Positions 26,201 through 36,179 of a stretch of 49,735 nt of DNA are shown here, one piece after another. The translations under genes and the position numbers were made by a program. Position 1 is the first letter of the stretch. The number at the start of each line of letters is the position of its first letter. Below the pieces are notes generated by a model. The model searched no databases and was not told the origin of the DNA. It worked only from the letters and a program-made list of their open reading frames with translations. The stretch is from Vreelandella aquamarina (GTDB lineage Bacteria > Pseudomonadota > Gammaproteobacteria > Pseudomonadales > Halomonadaceae), in assembly GCF_900110265.1 (NCBI RefSeq), contig NZ_FODB01000025.1, positions 1 to 49,735 on the forward strand, read 5' to 3'.

Positions 26201-27052
26201 ATGCTGGCACTCGCAAGATGGCTGATGCGTGGCACGCCCTATGCCGCAGGCGGGGCAGCGCTAGCAGCGTTAGTGCCCTGGCTGTTTTGGTTAGGTGCGG
26301 CCATTGCGGCGTTAGTGACGCTGCGCAAGGGCTTTGCTCCCGCGCTTCCCGTCATTATCGCTGCGGCATTACCAGCCGGTTTCTGGTGGGCGCAGGGTGA
26401 TGTGATTCCGCTGGCGAGCGTACTACTCGTTTCGCTCATGGCGGTCATATTGCGCGAGAGGATGCGCTGGAGTGAAGCCTTGATCGTTGGCACCTTAGCG
26501 GCCGCGGTCATGGTGCAGCTTGGCATCTTCAGCCCGCCGGGTGGCACCGAACTCATGCTGGAGCAGCTGCGCGAGAGCTCGCAAGAGATCGACCGCATGC
26601 TCACGGAGTTTGCCAACCAAGGCATCGATACGACGACTCTGGCCGCCATGGTCATTGGCGGCGTCACGGGGTTGGTTGTGTTGTTAGCGGCCATCGCATG
26701 TTTGGCGCTAGCACGCAGCTGGCAGGCTGGGCTTTATAACCCAGGTGGCTTTCGTGAAGAATTCCATGCGCTGCGCCTGGCCCCTAAAGAACTCGCTATT
26801 TTAGTAGTGCTTGGGGTGGCAGGTATGGTGCTGGGAGCGCAGGCGCTGGCCATGCTGAGTTGGATTCCGCTGCTGATAGCCGGTATTGCGTTAGTGCATG
26901 GGTTTATTGGAATTAAGGGGATGAACGGGCTGTGGCTGGTGGCATTTTATGTGCTGCTGATCACGACCTGGCCCACGATTCTCATTGTGCTGCTGTTGGG
27001 GCTGATTGATACATTCGCGAACGTTCGCGCACGCCTTGCCCGCAGCAATTGA
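26201..27052 (+). CDS. Conserved inner-membrane protein between rpsR and rplI
   Basis: A 283-residue very hydrophobic protein with about seven to eight membrane segments and one soluble loop (about 105-150, QLRESSQEIDRMLTEFANQG). The layout recalls DUF2232/YybS-type membrane proteins, and pseudomonads carry an unnamed membrane gene in the same place. No catalytic motif is visible. It starts 12 bp after rpsR (ATG 26201; GTG 26198 in frame) and ends 15 bp before rplI, so it is made with ribosomal proteins. Function unknown. Confidence 0.85.
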   Translation: MLALARWLMRGTPYAAGGAALAALVPWLFWLGAAIAALVTLRKGFAPALPVIIAAALPAGFWWAQGDVIPLASVLLVSLMAVILRERMRWSEALIVGTLAAAVMVQLGIFSPPGGTELMLEQLRESSQEIDRMLTEFANQGIDTTTLAAMVIGGVTGLVVLLAAIACLALARSWQAGLYNPGGFREEFHALRLAPKELAILVVLGVAGMVLGAQALAMLSWIPLLIAGIALVHGFIGIKGMNGLWLVAFYVLLITTWPTILIVLLLGLIDTFANVRARLARSN

Positions 27053-27067
27053 CAAGAGGTTTACGAG

Positions 27068-27514
27068 ATGGAAGTCATTCTGCTCGACAACATTGGTAAG
27101 CTGGGCGGCCTGGGTGACAAGGTCACTGTTAAGCCTGGTTATGGTCGTAACTACTTGGTGCCTTACGGTTTAGCCGTACCGGCTACCAAAGAAAACGTTG
27201 AAGCGTTCGAAGCGCAGCGTGCAGAGCTTGAAGCTCAAGCCGCTGAGCGTAAAGCAGAAGCCCAAGCACGTGCTGAGCAGCTTAACGACATCGAACTGTC
27301 GTTGGTTTCTAAAGCGGGTGATGAAGGTAAACTGTTTGGTTCTATCGGTCCGCGTGACCTGGCCGACGCGATCTCCTCTGCTGGCATCGAAGTTGCCAAG
27401 AGCGAAGTCCGTATGCCGCAGGGCCCGATTCGTCAAACTGGCGAATACGACATCGACCTCCACCTGCATGCAGAAGTGGACGCCGTTGTACGCGTGGTCG
27501 TTGTCGCCGAGTAA
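27068..27514 (+). CDS. rplI: 50S ribosomal protein L9
   Basis: A 148-residue L9 with two globular domains joined by a long helix. The N-terminal signature [20 protein letters not shown] and [17 protein letters not shown] are intact. The helix is Ala/Glu-rich, and the C-domain holds [16 protein letters not shown] and a late [13 protein letters not shown]. The ATG follows AAGAGG. Last gene before a strong terminator. Confidence 0.98.
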   Translation: MEVILLDNIGKLGGLGDKVTVKPGYGRNYLVPYGLAVPATKENVEAFEAQRAELEAQAAERKAEAQARAEQLNDIELSLVSKAGDEGKLFGSIGPRDLADAISSAGIEVAKSEVRMPQGPIRQTGEYDIDLHLHAEVDAVVRVVVVAE

Positions 27515-27540
27515 TCTCGCTCGCCAACGCTAACGCCTCT

Positions 27541-27576
27541 AAGGGCGCGGGATATCCCGCGCCCTTTGTCTTTTTA
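27541..27576 (+). terminator. Rho-independent terminator of the ribosomal protein operon
   Basis: A perfect 26-bp palindrome of two 13-nt arms (27541-27553, 27554-27566), effectively a GC-rich hairpin, followed by TGTCTTTTT. Confidence 0.88.
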
Positions 27577-27668
27577 AGCTGCTACTGATTCGCTATGCCA
27601 GTGGTACGAAGGAAGCTGCCCGGCTAAGATAAGCGCCGTTGGCAATGCGTTATTTTAAGGAGCTCGCT

Positions 27669-29057
27669 ATGCAGGACCAGCCTTCTGCTGATCAAGAAAC
27701 GGCGGCGCTTAAGCTGCCGCCGCACTCGCTAGAGGCGGAGCAGTCGGTGTTAGGCGGGCTTATGTTGGACAATCAGGCGTGGGACAACGTCTCTGAGCGC
27801 TTGGTAGCCGACGATTTTTATCGTTATGAGCACCGGTTGGTGTTCAATGTCATGATTCATCTAGCGGAGTCAGGGCAGCCGCTAGACGTAGTCACGCTTT
27901 CCGAAGCGCTGGAAGCCCGTGACCAGTTAGATACTGTAGGTGGGCTCGGGTTTTTGGCAGAGCTGGCCCGCAATACACCCTCAGCCAGCAACATTCGCGC
28001 CTATGCAGATATTGTTCGCGAACGCGCCACGCTGCGTAAGCTGATTCGGGCAGCCAATCAAATTGCTGAAGGGGCGTTCTCTCCGCAAGGGCGGCCCGCC
28101 GATGAGCTGTTAAACGAAGCCGAGCGGCTAGTGTTTCAAATTGCCGAAGAGCGCCCCAAAACCGGTGGCCCCATTGGTATGAGCGACCTGCTTACCAAAG
28201 CGGTCGACCGTATCGATGAGCTCTTCAACCTCAAAGGCGAGATGACCGGGCTATCGACCGGCTTCCGTGACCTGGATGAAATGACCTCCGGCCTGCAGCC
28301 CTCGGACTTGGTGATCATCGCCGGGCGCCCCTCGATGGGCAAGACGACTTTCGCCATGAACTTGGTCGAGCACGCGGTCATCTCTAGCGACAAGCCGGTG
28401 ATGGTGTTCTCCATGGAGATGCCCGCCGAATCGCTGATGCTGCGTATGCTCTCTTCACTGGGGCGCATTGACCAAACGCGGGTACGTTCGGGGCAGTTAG
28501 AGGATGAAGACTGGCCGCGCCTCACCTCGGCAGTGAACCTGCTGAAAGATAAACAGTTGTTTATTGATGATACCGCCGCGCTCTCGCCCAATGAAATGCG
28601 CTCACGCCTGCGCCGCGTGGTACGCGAGCACGGTAATATGGCGCTCATCATGATCGACTACCTGCAGCTAATGCAGATACCCGGCTTCTCCGAAAACCGT
28701 ACCGGCGAGATCTCCGAGATCTCCCGCTCTTTGAAAGGTTTGGCAAAGGAGTTCAACTGCCCGGTTGTGGCGCTTTCGCAGCTCAACCGCTCCCTTGAGC
28801 AGCGCCCCAACAAGCGCCCCGTGATGTCGGATTTGAGGGAATCGGGAGCGATTGAGCAGGATGCTGACGTCATTGCCTTCGTTTATCGGGATGAGGTGTA
28901 TAACCCGGATAACCCTGACAACCAGGGGATTGCGGAGCTGATCATCGGTAAGCAGCGTAACGGGCCGATTGGTACGGTGCACATGGCCTTTATTGGTAAA
29001 TACACGCGCTTTGAGGACCTGGCTCCCGATAGCTATGGCGAAGCGTTTGGCGATTAA
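27669..29057 (+). CDS. dnaB: Replicative DNA helicase DnaB
   Basis: A 462-residue hexameric 5'-3' helicase of the replication fork. N-terminal domain 15-120 (LPPHSLEAEQSVLGGLMLDN), linker, then a RecA-like motor: Walker A AGRPSMGKTT (218-227), Walker B ALIMIDYLQLM, the arginine-finger region, and KQRNGPIGTV near the end. AAGGAG lies six bases before the ATG at 27669; an ATG at 27639 is less well placed. No intein is present. Its place next to rplI is conserved. Confidence 0.98.
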   Translation: MQDQPSADQETAALKLPPHSLEAEQSVLGGLMLDNQAWDNVSERLVADDFYRYEHRLVFNVMIHLAESGQPLDVVTLSEALEARDQLDTVGGLGFLAELARNTPSASNIRAYADIVRERATLRKLIRAANQIAEGAFSPQGRPADELLNEAERLVFQIAEERPKTGGPIGMSDLLTKAVDRIDELFNLKGEMTGLSTGFRDLDEMTSGLQPSDLVIIAGRPSMGKTTFAMNLVEHAVISSDKPVMVFSMEMPAESLMLRMLSSLGRIDQTRVRSGQLEDEDWPRLTSAVNLLKDKQLFIDDTAALSPNEMRSRLRRVVREHGNMALIMIDYLQLMQIPGFSENRTGEISEISRSLKGLAKEFNCPVVALSQLNRSLEQRPNKRPVMSDLRESGAIEQDADVIAFVYRDEVYNPDNPDNQGIAELIIGKQRNGPIGTVHMAFIGKYTRFEDLAPDSYGEAFGD

Positions 29058-29058
29058 C

Positions 29059-29086
29059 TTGAGCGACATGGGGGAGAACGTATAAT
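29059..29086 (+). promoter_or_regulatory. Sigma-70 promoter after dnaB
   Basis: TTGAGC (29059-29064), 16-bp spacer, TATAAT (29081-29086), beginning just after the dnaB stop and about 50 bp upstream of the small ORF at 29140. Confidence 0.75.
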
Positions 29087-29139
29087 GCGCACCCTCATGA
29101 GCAGTTCGCCTCGAGCAGATAGATAGACAGGAGTAACAA

Positions 29140-29433
29140 ATGGCAGGTGGTTTTAGGCGCGGTAACCGCAAACGTCTTCCTAAGTTGGAAGGCCGCGGTG
29201 AACTCCAGTCGCTAGAGCGCGAGGGGCCTTTTAAAGAGTGGCTGGGCATGCCCGACCTTTATCGCTACTTTCTGGTAGTGGAGGGAGAGAAGTACAGCTA
29301 CCAAACGGAAGATGCTGAACTTCCCGTCGCGGTCGGCGACAAAGTAGTGTTTCGGTACAAAGAGACCAAAGGCGGTAATTGGATTGACCGCAACTCGCTG
29401 GGTAAGGCGATTGATCCGTCCGAGTATCAGTAA
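29140..29433 (+). CDS. Small conserved protein of unknown function
   Basis: A 97-residue soluble protein with a basic start (AGGFRRGNRKRLPKLEGRGE) and a compact, aromatic-rich body (DLYRYFLVVEGEKYSYQTED, GDKVVFRYKETKGGNWIDRN). It shows no signal peptide, membrane segment or cysteines. I do not recognise a named family. The GDKVVFRY..GGNWIDRN portion looks like a small beta-barrel. AGGAG lies seven bases before the ATG, and it has its own promoter with a perfect TATAAT, so expression is likely high. Confidence 0.82.
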   Translation: MAGGFRRGNRKRLPKLEGRGELQSLEREGPFKEWLGMPDLYRYFLVVEGEKYSYQTEDAELPVAVGDKVVFRYKETKGGNWIDRNSLGKAIDPSEYQ

Positions 29434-29572
29434 ATCGACCATAAGTTGACGAGTTGGTCAGGAACTCTTTTCTGTTATTGCCCTCTTAGGCAGTTAGTGC
29501 CACGGTAATATCATTGTCATGGGGCCGCGTCATGCTGTGCTCCATGACGATGACCAATAACAGGAGGGAACC

Positions 29573-29875
29573 ATGGAACTGAAAGCGCTCAAACAGTTCG
29601 TCGCGAGTCACGACAACTTTGAGATTCGGGTGATTACCCATTCGGGAAGCCGCTTCTACCAAGTAGAGCTAGAAGATGTAGAAGGCGAACGCCATATGCT
29701 GATGCAACGTAATAAGCCGATGCTGTTCCGTTCATTAGATGACGTTTATCTGGAGCTAAAACGTGCAGGCATCCATCGCGCTTACCTGGTGCAACATGTG
29801 CCGCAGGATGAAGTGATTGGTCACGACGCCCATTACAGCTCGCCACTGACCTCGCGTATGCCGCTAGTTTTTTAA
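29573..29875 (+). CDS. DUF6482-like small protein
   Basis: A 100-residue soluble protein: N-terminal helix (ALKQFVASHDNFEIRVIT), then SGSRFYQVELEDVEGERHML, a strand with FRSLDDVYLELKRAGIHRAY, and a C-terminal LVQHVPQDEVIGHDAHYSS. This resembles DUF6482 proteins of pseudomonads and halomonads, sometimes misnamed as transporter subunits. Function unknown. AGGAGGGAACC is a strong ribosome site. Monocistronic. Confidence 0.8.
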   Translation: MELKALKQFVASHDNFEIRVITHSGSRFYQVELEDVEGERHMLMQRNKPMLFRSLDDVYLELKRAGIHRAYLVQHVPQDEVIGHDAHYSSPLTSRMPLVF

Positions 29876-29899
29876 TCACTGGTTAACTAACGGTTTAAC

Positions 29900-30105
29900 C
29901 TAACGCTTTTCCCACCACAGCCCCAGCCGGATACGGCGTCGGGCAAAAAAACGGTAGCCTGCATCCATCATGCTTCGCAGGCCCGCTAAGCAAGAAAGTC
30001 TTACCAGCCGCCGGTAGCCCAACACCGCATACAGGGCCCGCCCGGCTGGCGTCCATGCCGATAAACCATCTCCCTGATTATGCCGCGACTTTGCCGAAAA
30101 GTGTT
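29900..30105 (-). pseudogene. C-terminal remnant of a DUF393 (DCC-family) protein
   Basis: The minus strand reads about 55 meaningful codons to a TAG at 29900-29902. They include AWTPAGRALYAVLGYRRLVR and DAGYRFFARRRIRLGLWW, the C-terminal block of DCC thiol-disulfide oxidoreductase-like proteins. There is no start codon in context, and the N-terminal CxxC half is absent; a stop closes the frame near 30105. It is a leftover between two plus-strand genes. The family call rests on a short match. Confidence 0.5.
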
Positions 30106-30147
30106 AAGATTTTGCCCATTATGTACTGCACCTAAGGAGTGAGCGAG

Positions 30148-31227
30148 ATGGCCGATAGCGTTGTAAAGGATCAACCCGGTGAGGGGCGTTTAACTCATGC
30201 GCCCAGCAGTCACCCTGCGGTTCCCCGCGCCAAGGTGGGCGTAGTTCTGGCCAACCTGGGAACACCCGATGCCACCGACTACTGGTCCATGCGCCGCTAT
30301 CTCAGCGAGTTCTTATCCGATAAACGGGTTGTGGATTACGCCGGTTGGAAATGGCAGCCGCTGCTGCAGCTGATCATTCTCACCAAGCGGCCTTTTTCAT
30401 CTGGCCATGCGTATAAAAGTATTTGGAATAATGAGAAGAATGAAAGCCCGCTGCTAACCATCACGCGTGCCCAAACGGAAAAAATGACCGAGCGCTTAAA
30501 GGCGTTGTATGGCGATGATGTAGAAGTTGATTTCTGCATGCGCTACGGCAACCCCTCCACCGATAGCGTGCTAAAGCGTATGAAAGAGAAGGGCTGCGAG
30601 CGCATTGTGTTCTTCCCGCTTTACCCGCAATACGGCTCGCCCACCACCGCGACGGCGAATGATCAGGCGTTTCGCACGCTGATGAAGATGAAGTGGCAGC
30701 CCTATATTCGCACCGTGCCCGCTTATTTTGAGCATCCTGCCTATATCCAGGCGCTGGCGAATTCGGTACAGGAAGCTTATGACGGGTTTGAGAGCCGCCC
30801 GACCAAGTTAGTTGCCAGCTATCACGGGGTGCCTGAGCGTTATTTAATGGAAGGCGACCCCTACCACTGCCAATGCCAGAAAACCACACGGCTGCTGCGT
30901 GAGAAGCTGGGCTTAAGCAAGGAGGAGGTGGATACCGCCTTTCAGTCGCAGTTTGGCCCCGAGAAGTGGGTTGGCCCGCAAACAGTGGAGCACGTTGCCG
31001 AGCTGGCCAAGCAGGGGCATAAGCATATTGCGATTCTTTCGCCAGCATTCTCTTCTGATTGTGTGGAAACCCTTGAGGAGATCAAAGAGGAGATCCACGA
31101 CAGCTTTATGGAAGCGGGTGGCGAAACCTTTAGCTATATCCCCTGTTTGAATGACCGCGATGACCATATAGATGCACTATTGGCAGTGGTCAATAACGAG
31201 CTCTCTGGCTGGTTGTCGACACCGTAA
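30148..31227 (+). CDS. hemH: Ferrochelatase
   Basis: A 359-residue enzyme inserting Fe2+ into protoporphyrin IX, the last step of haem synthesis. Seen: VGVVLANLGTPDATDYWSMR, the YGNPSTDSVLKRM region, FFPLYPQYGSPTTATANDQA, the metal-site histidine in LVASYHGVPERYL, and the second-ligand region LSPAFSSDCVETLEEIKEEI. The first 30 residues are a non-conserved extension. ATG 30148 follows TAAGGAG by eight bases; the GTG at 30139 overlaps that site. Monocistronic with a terminator. Confidence 0.96.
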   Translation: MADSVVKDQPGEGRLTHAPSSHPAVPRAKVGVVLANLGTPDATDYWSMRRYLSEFLSDKRVVDYAGWKWQPLLQLIILTKRPFSSGHAYKSIWNNEKNESPLLTITRAQTEKMTERLKALYGDDVEVDFCMRYGNPSTDSVLKRMKEKGCERIVFFPLYPQYGSPTTATANDQAFRTLMKMKWQPYIRTVPAYFEHPAYIQALANSVQEAYDGFESRPTKLVASYHGVPERYLMEGDPYHCQCQKTTRLLREKLGLSKEEVDTAFQSQFGPEKWVGPQTVEHVAELAKQGHKHIAILSPAFSSDCVETLEEIKEEIHDSFMEAGGETFSYIPCLNDRDDHIDALLAVVNNELSGWLSTP

Positions 31228-31245
31228 AGTCGCGTATTTGCTATA

Positions 31246-31280
31246 AAAACCGTCTAGCGTATTACGTTAGGCGGTTTTTT
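31246..31280 (+). terminator. Rho-independent terminator of hemH
   Basis: AAACCGTCTA pairs with TTAGGCGGTTT (one G-T wobble), with a run of six T at 31275-31280. Confidence 0.85.
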
Positions 31281-31326
31281 ATTGGGGCCGTCTTTTCTAG
31301 AAATGTGAGAAACGCTAGTATAAGGT

Positions 31327-31374
31327 TTGTGCATATAAAATCACACTTATTCAACGTTTAAGCGGCTTGTGCAT
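31327..31374 (+). repeat. Direct repeat TTGTGCAT x2 upstream of mrpA
   Basis: TTGTGCAT occurs at 31327-31334 and 31367-31374, 40 bp apart (about four helical turns), each followed by an A/T-rich TATA-like stretch. This is the 54-101 bp upstream zone of mrpA. They could be paired regulator sites or alternative -35 regions; no factor is recognised. Confidence 0.35.
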
Positions 31375-31427
31375 CTGTATAGGCGGCTTATTGGGATGAA
31401 TGAACGTCACTAGGGAGAAAGCGCCGG

Positions 31428-33776
31428 ATGCAATTTGCCGTGTTAATGGGCTTCGTGTTGGCAGCGTCTTCACCGCTGCTCAACCGTTGGTTTGGGGAGC
31501 GAACAAGCCTGCTGCTTGCGCTGTTTCCGGCGTTTCTGGCTGGTTGGTTTTTTAGTCAAGCGCCCCTGGTGTTGAGTGACGGGCCTCAGTTACTTGAGTG
31601 GTCGTGGGTGCCTTCGCTAGGCATTAGCCTTAGCTTTTTACTGGATGGCCTTTCTCTGCTGTTTGGCTTGCTGATTACGGTGATTGGCACCTGTGTCCTG
31701 GTGTATGCGGGTGGCTATTTAAAAGGCCACCAAGATATTGCCCGTTTTCACCTCGCCCTCGTCGCCTTTATGGCCTCTATGCTGGGGCTTGTGTTAGCGG
31801 ACGGCCTGCTGACGCTGTTTATTTTCTGGGAGCTGACCAGCATCACCTCGTACCTGCTGATTGGCTTTAACCATACTGATATTGAAGCACGCAAATCCGC
31901 TCGTCAGGGGCTTTTTGTGACGGTTGCTGGTGGCTTGGCGTTAATGGCAGGTTTGGTGCTATTGGGTATCGCCAGCGGCAGCTGGTCTCTGAGTGAGATT
32001 TTGCAGTCAGACGATGACCTGCGCCAGCATGCGCTTTATGCCCCTATGCTGATCTGCTTATTGCTAGGAGCCTTTACCAAGTCGGCGCAGTTCCCATTCC
32101 ACTTCTGGTTACCTAACGCTATGGCGGCGCCGACCCCAGTGTCGGCCTACCTGCACTCCGCTACCATGGTGAAAGCGGGGATTTACCTGTTGGCACGCCT
32201 TCAGCCTGAGCTGGGTGGCACGGCCATGTGGGTGACAATACTCTCAGTGGTGGGGGCGACCACCATGCTGACGGGTGCCTTCTTAGCCATTCACCATACC
32301 AATATCAAAAAGCTGCTGGCCTACTCCACCATTATGGCGCTGGGAACGCTCACTATGCTGCTGGGGATTGGCTCCGAATACGCCATGACTGCTTTTGTCA
32401 CCTTTCTGCTCGCCCACTCCATGTATAAAGGGGCGCTGTTTATGGTGGCGGGCATCCTTGACCATGAAACCGGCACGAAAGACGTCACCGCCATGGGCGG
32501 ATTACGAAGCGTTATGCCTGTCACGGCGGTAATCGCTTTTGTGGCGGCGCTCTCCTTGGCAGGTGTGCCGCCGCTGTTTGGCTTTATCGGTAAGGAACTC
32601 ATGCTGGAGGCAGCGTTAGGCGCCGAGCGCATTCAACTGTTGCTGGTGCTGTTTGCTTTCCTGGCAGCCATCTTGACCATTGCGGTGGCGGCGATTATTG
32701 CGCTACGGCCATTCTACGGCGCACGCCATGAAACACCCCAAACACCCCATGAGGCGCCGTTGAGTATGCTGATAGGCCCAGGCCTATTGGCATTCGGGTC
32801 GCTCGCGCTTGGCTTGGCCCCTGCTGTGCTAGGGGCCGATGCGCTCTTGACCTCGGCAGCAACGGCGGTGGCGGGGGAGACGCTGCCGGTCTCGCTGTCG
32901 CTGTGGTACGGCGTCAACGTGGCGCTGATTATGTCGGTGGTGAGCTTGATCTTCGGCTTTTTGCTGTTCAAGCGGTGGGACAGCGTACGCGCCCAGTTAG
33001 CCAGGTTGGCACCAGTGATGCGTCATGGCCCCGAGGCGGGGTACGAAGGCTTGATGAATGGCGTCGTGCGCTTCTCTGAATGGCAGACACGCCTGCTGCA
33101 AAACGGCTATATGCGCAATTACATCCTGGTCATGCTGGTAGTGCTGATCGCGCTGATTGGCAACTCAATACTGCTGCGCCACTCTCCGCAGCTGGCGCTC
33201 TCCCTAGACGTGCGTTTCCATGAAGTCATTGTGGTGGGCACCATGGCAATGGGGGCGCTGTTTGCCACAATTTCACGCTCCCGCTTAGGCGCCGTGGTAT
33301 CGGTGGGCATTATGGGCTTCTCCATCGCGCTGATCTTTATTCTGTTTAGCGCGCCAGATTTGGGGATTACCCAACTGCTGGTAGAAACCATGACGGTGAT
33401 TCTGCTGGTGCTTGTGCTCTTTAGGCTGCCGCGTTTTTCGAACCTCTCCACCAACCTTGAGCGCATCCGTGATGGGGCCGTTGCGGCCACCATGGGGGTG
33501 TTAATCTTCTTGCTGATCATAACCGCTTGGAGTATCGACCAGTTTGAATCGATCTCTACCTATATGGTGGAAAACAGCGCGCCGCTTGCCTATGGTCGCA
33601 ATATCGTCAACGTCATTTTGGTGGATTATCGTGCCCTCGATACGCTCGGCGAGATGTTTGTTTTAGCGTTAGCCGCGATTGGTGTGATTGCGATGCTAAA
33701 GCTGCGTCATGGGGAGACAGAAGGCAAAGCGACGGATAGCGACAAAGCCAGCGTGAAGGAGCCCTACGATGGTTAA
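31428..33776 (+). CDS. mrpA: Na+/H+ antiporter subunit MrpA
   Basis: A 782-residue polytopic subunit, homologous to complex I NuoL with an added C-terminal region. Seen: the glutamate-bearing [20 protein letters not shown], the lysine-rich [20 protein letters not shown] plus [40 protein letters not shown], and the DUF4040/MbhE-like end ([20 protein letters not shown]). With B-G it exchanges cytoplasmic Na+ for protons, central to alkaline and salt tolerance. Ends 8 bp inside mrpB. First gene of a seven-gene operon. Confidence 0.96.
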   Translation: MQFAVLMGFVLAASSPLLNRWFGERTSLLLALFPAFLAGWFFSQAPLVLSDGPQLLEWSWVPSLGISLSFLLDGLSLLFGLLITVIGTCVLVYAGGYLKGHQDIARFHLALVAFMASMLGLVLADGLLTLFIFWELTSITSYLLIGFNHTDIEARKSARQGLFVTVAGGLALMAGLVLLGIASGSWSLSEILQSDDDLRQHALYAPMLICLLLGAFTKSAQFPFHFWLPNAMAAPTPVSAYLHSATMVKAGIYLLARLQPELGGTAMWVTILSVVGATTMLTGAFLAIHHTNIKKLLAYSTIMALGTLTMLLGIGSEYAMTAFVTFLLAHSMYKGALFMVAGILDHETGTKDVTAMGGLRSVMPVTAVIAFVAALSLAGVPPLFGFIGKELMLEAALGAERIQLLLVLFAFLAAILTIAVAAIIALRPFYGARHETPQTPHEAPLSMLIGPGLLAFGSLALGLAPAVLGADALLTSAATAVAGETLPVSLSLWYGVNVALIMSVVSLIFGFLLFKRWDSVRAQLARLAPVMRHGPEAGYEGLMNGVVRFSEWQTRLLQNGYMRNYILVMLVVLIALIGNSILLRHSPQLALSLDVRFHEVIVVGTMAMGALFATISRSRLGAVVSVGIMGFSIALIFILFSAPDLGITQLLVETMTVILLVLVLFRLPRFSNLSTNLERIRDGAVAATMGVLIFLLIITAWSIDQFESISTYMVENSAPLAYGRNIVNVILVDYRALDTLGEMFVLALAAIGVIAMLKLRHGETEGKATDSDKASVKEPYDG

Positions 33777-34200
33777 ATCAGGCACGATTATTCTGAATAC
33801 GGCAGCGCGGTTCCTGATGCCACTGCAACTGATGTTCTCGGTTTTTCTGCTGCTGCGTGGCCATGACGAACCGGGCGGCGGCTTTATTGCCGGATTGGTA
33901 GCAGCTGGGGCGTTCACTCTTTACCTGTTTGCCTTCGGGGTCAGTGCCACCAAAGAGGTGCTGCGCATGGTCGACCCGCGAGACTTGATCGGCGCAGGAC
34001 TCTTTTTTGGGATGATCTCGGTAGTGCCCGCTTGGTTCATGGGGCAGCCTTTTCTGACTGCTCAGTGGTGGACGATTCCGGTGATCGACTTTAAAGCGTC
34101 TACGCCGCTGATTTTTGATATCGGAGTGTATCTGGCGGTGTTGGGGTCGGTGATGGGCATGGTCATGGCATTAATGGAGGTGGATAAGGATGAGCCATAA
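33769..34200 (+). CDS. mrpB: Na+/H+ antiporter subunit MrpB
   Basis: A 143-residue membrane subunit with four hydrophobic segments and the MnhB signature [20 protein letters not shown]. It is a separate gene here, unlike the MrpA-MrpB fusions in some proteobacteria. Its ATG overlaps the mrpA end by eight bases, indicating translational coupling. Confidence 0.95.
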   Translation: MVKSGTIILNTAARFLMPLQLMFSVFLLLRGHDEPGGGFIAGLVAAGAFTLYLFAFGVSATKEVLRMVDPRDLIGAGLFFGMISVVPAWFMGQPFLTAQWWTIPVIDFKASTPLIFDIGVYLAVLGSVMGMVMALMEVDKDEP

Positions 34201-34233
34201 GTTACCCAACCCGCTGTTTGCAGGAGGCCGTCC

Positions 34234-34581
34234 ATGGAACCGTTAATGGCACTGGCGATTGGCCTGTTATACGCCACCGCTATTTTTATGATGCTACGCC
34301 GCTCTATCGTCAAACTCGTGATTGGCTTGATGCTACTCTCTAATGCCGCCAACCTGCTGATTTTTACTACCGCCGGTATGACTCGTGGCGCACCGCCGCT
34401 GATTCCTGAAGGGATGATGCAGCCTTTGGGCGATGTCGCTGACCCACTGCCTCAAGCGGTGGTGCTTACCGCTATCGTGATTGCCTTTGGGGTATTGGCG
34501 TTTGCGGTGGTATTGATCCGCCGGGCCTACGAAATCGTTAAGGCAGATGATTTAGACAAGATGAAGGATACCGACACGTGA
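34234..34581 (+). CDS. mrpC: Na+/H+ antiporter subunit MrpC
   Basis: A 115-residue NuoK-like subunit with three membrane helices. Seen: [40 protein letters not shown] and [20 protein letters not shown], the MrpC/NuoK core. AGGAGG lies seven bases before the ATG. It overlaps mrpD by four bases. Confidence 0.95.
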   Translation: MEPLMALAIGLLYATAIFMMLRRSIVKLVIGLMLLSNAANLLIFTTAGMTRGAPPLIPEGMMQPLGDVADPLPQAVVLTAIVIAFGVLAFAVVLIRRAYEIVKADDLDKMKDTDT

Positions 34582-36179
34582 GGCCTGAAGTCGCACTTCC
34601 CGTTTTGCTGCCGCTGCTTTCCGGGGCCATTTCGCTGATGTTTTGGCGCTCGAGGCCCATGCAGCGCTTTATTGCCGTGGCTGGCAACGTCGTACTATTT
34701 GTCGTCAGCCTGTGGCTGTTCGTTGCGGTCTTAGAAGATGGCTACATCACCATTCAAATGGGCAGTTGGCCAGCACCGTTTGGGATAACGCTCGTCGCTG
34801 ACATGCTCAGCGCTGTGATGATTCTGCTCACCGGAATCATCGGCTTGGCCATGGGGATTTACTCCCTGGCGACGACTGGCCGCGGCCACGAAAAATTTGG
34901 CTACTACCCCCTTATGCATCTGCTGTTGGCGGGTGTGGCGGGTGCTTTTTTAACGGGCGATATCTTCAACCTCTATGTCTGGTTTGAAGTCATGCTGGTG
35001 GCTTCGTTTGCGCTCCTGACGCTGGGAGGCGAGCGCGCGCAGATGGAGGGCGCCATCAAGTATGTGACGCTCAATCTGCTGGCATCGGTCATTTTTCTCA
35101 CTGCGGTAGGCCTGCTTTACGGCACTGTGGGCTCACTCAATATGGCCGATATCGCGCTGCGCATGGATGAAGCCGAGCACAGCGGCATGGTCGAAGTGCT
35201 GGCGGTGATGTTTATGGTGGCCTTTGGTATCAAAGCCGCTGCGTTTCCGCTGTTTTTCTGGCTACCTGCTTCTTATCACACGCCTCCGGTGGCGGTATCC
35301 GCACTGTTTGCAGGCCTGTTAACCAAAGTGGGCGTTTACTCACTGTTCCGGGTATTTACGCTAATCTTCGATCAGACCATGGGCTACCTACAGGACATCA
35401 TGCTGTGGGGGGCCGTTCTCACTATGGTGACCGGCGTGCTGGGGGCGGCCGCCCAGTATGAATTCCGGCGTATCCTCTCGTTTCATATCGTCAGCCAGAT
35501 TGGCTATATGATCCTGGGGCTGGCGCTCTATACACCACTGGCGATTGCAGGCGGTGTGTTTGCCATCATGCACAACATCATTGTGAAGACGAACCTGTTC
35601 TTAATTAGCGGGATTACCCACCGCCTACAGGGCACTTACCAGCTTAAAAAGATGGGCGGGCTATATCGTGAACGCCCTTGGCTGGCCGTGGCGTTCTTTA
35701 TTAGCGCCTTCTCTCTGGCGGGCATTCCGCCGCTGTCGGGTTTCTTTGCCAAATTCGTGCTGGTGCGCGCAGGCTTTGAGGCAAAGGCTTACGTGGCGAC
35801 CGGCATCGCCCTGGCCGTGGGTTTGATGACGCTCTACTCCATGGTGAAGATCTGGAACGAAGTGTTCTGGAAGGCGCTACCTGAAGAAAACCAGGTGCCC
35901 GAAACACCGACACCGACAGGCGATGATGGCCGGTTACTGAAGCCCAGCCTATGGATGATGTATCTGCCTGTCGTGGTGCTGGCCATGATGTCCCTGCTTA
36001 TTGGCGTGTTTGCCGAACCCATCATGCTGGTGATGAACCAAATAGGCGATCAATTGATGACGCCCTCAGGCTATATCGAAGCGGTACTCGGTGCCTCCGC
36101 AAGTGCGGAAGCAGCGCTACTGGATCCCATTGAGATACAGGCCGAACGTGTCGATGACCGCTTGGAGGAAACACCATGA
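34578..36179 (+). CDS. mrpD: Na+/H+ antiporter subunit MrpD
   Basis: A 533-residue NuoM/NuoN-like ion-translocating subunit. Seen: [20 protein letters not shown] with the key glutamate, [20 protein letters not shown] with the lysine, and [23 protein letters not shown] start overlaps the mrpC stop (GTGA), as is usual in this operon. The C-terminus is hydrophilic. Confidence 0.95.
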   Translation: MRPEVALPVLLPLLSGAISLMFWRSRPMQRFIAVAGNVVLFVVSLWLFVAVLEDGYITIQMGSWPAPFGITLVADMLSAVMILLTGIIGLAMGIYSLATTGRGHEKFGYYPLMHLLLAGVAGAFLTGDIFNLYVWFEVMLVASFALLTLGGERAQMEGAIKYVTLNLLASVIFLTAVGLLYGTVGSLNMADIALRMDEAEHSGMVEVLAVMFMVAFGIKAAAFPLFFWLPASYHTPPVAVSALFAGLLTKVGVYSLFRVFTLIFDQTMGYLQDIMLWGAVLTMVTGVLGAAAQYEFRRILSFHIVSQIGYMILGLALYTPLAIAGGVFAIMHNIIVKTNLFLISGITHRLQGTYQLKKMGGLYRERPWLAVAFFISAFSLAGIPPLSGFFAKFVLVRAGFEAKAYVATGIALAVGLMTLYSMVKIWNEVFWKALPEENQVPETPTPTGDDGRLLKPSLWMMYLPVVVLAMMSLLIGVFAEPIMLVMNQIGDQLMTPSGYIEAVLGASASAEAALLDPIEIQAERVDDRLEETP

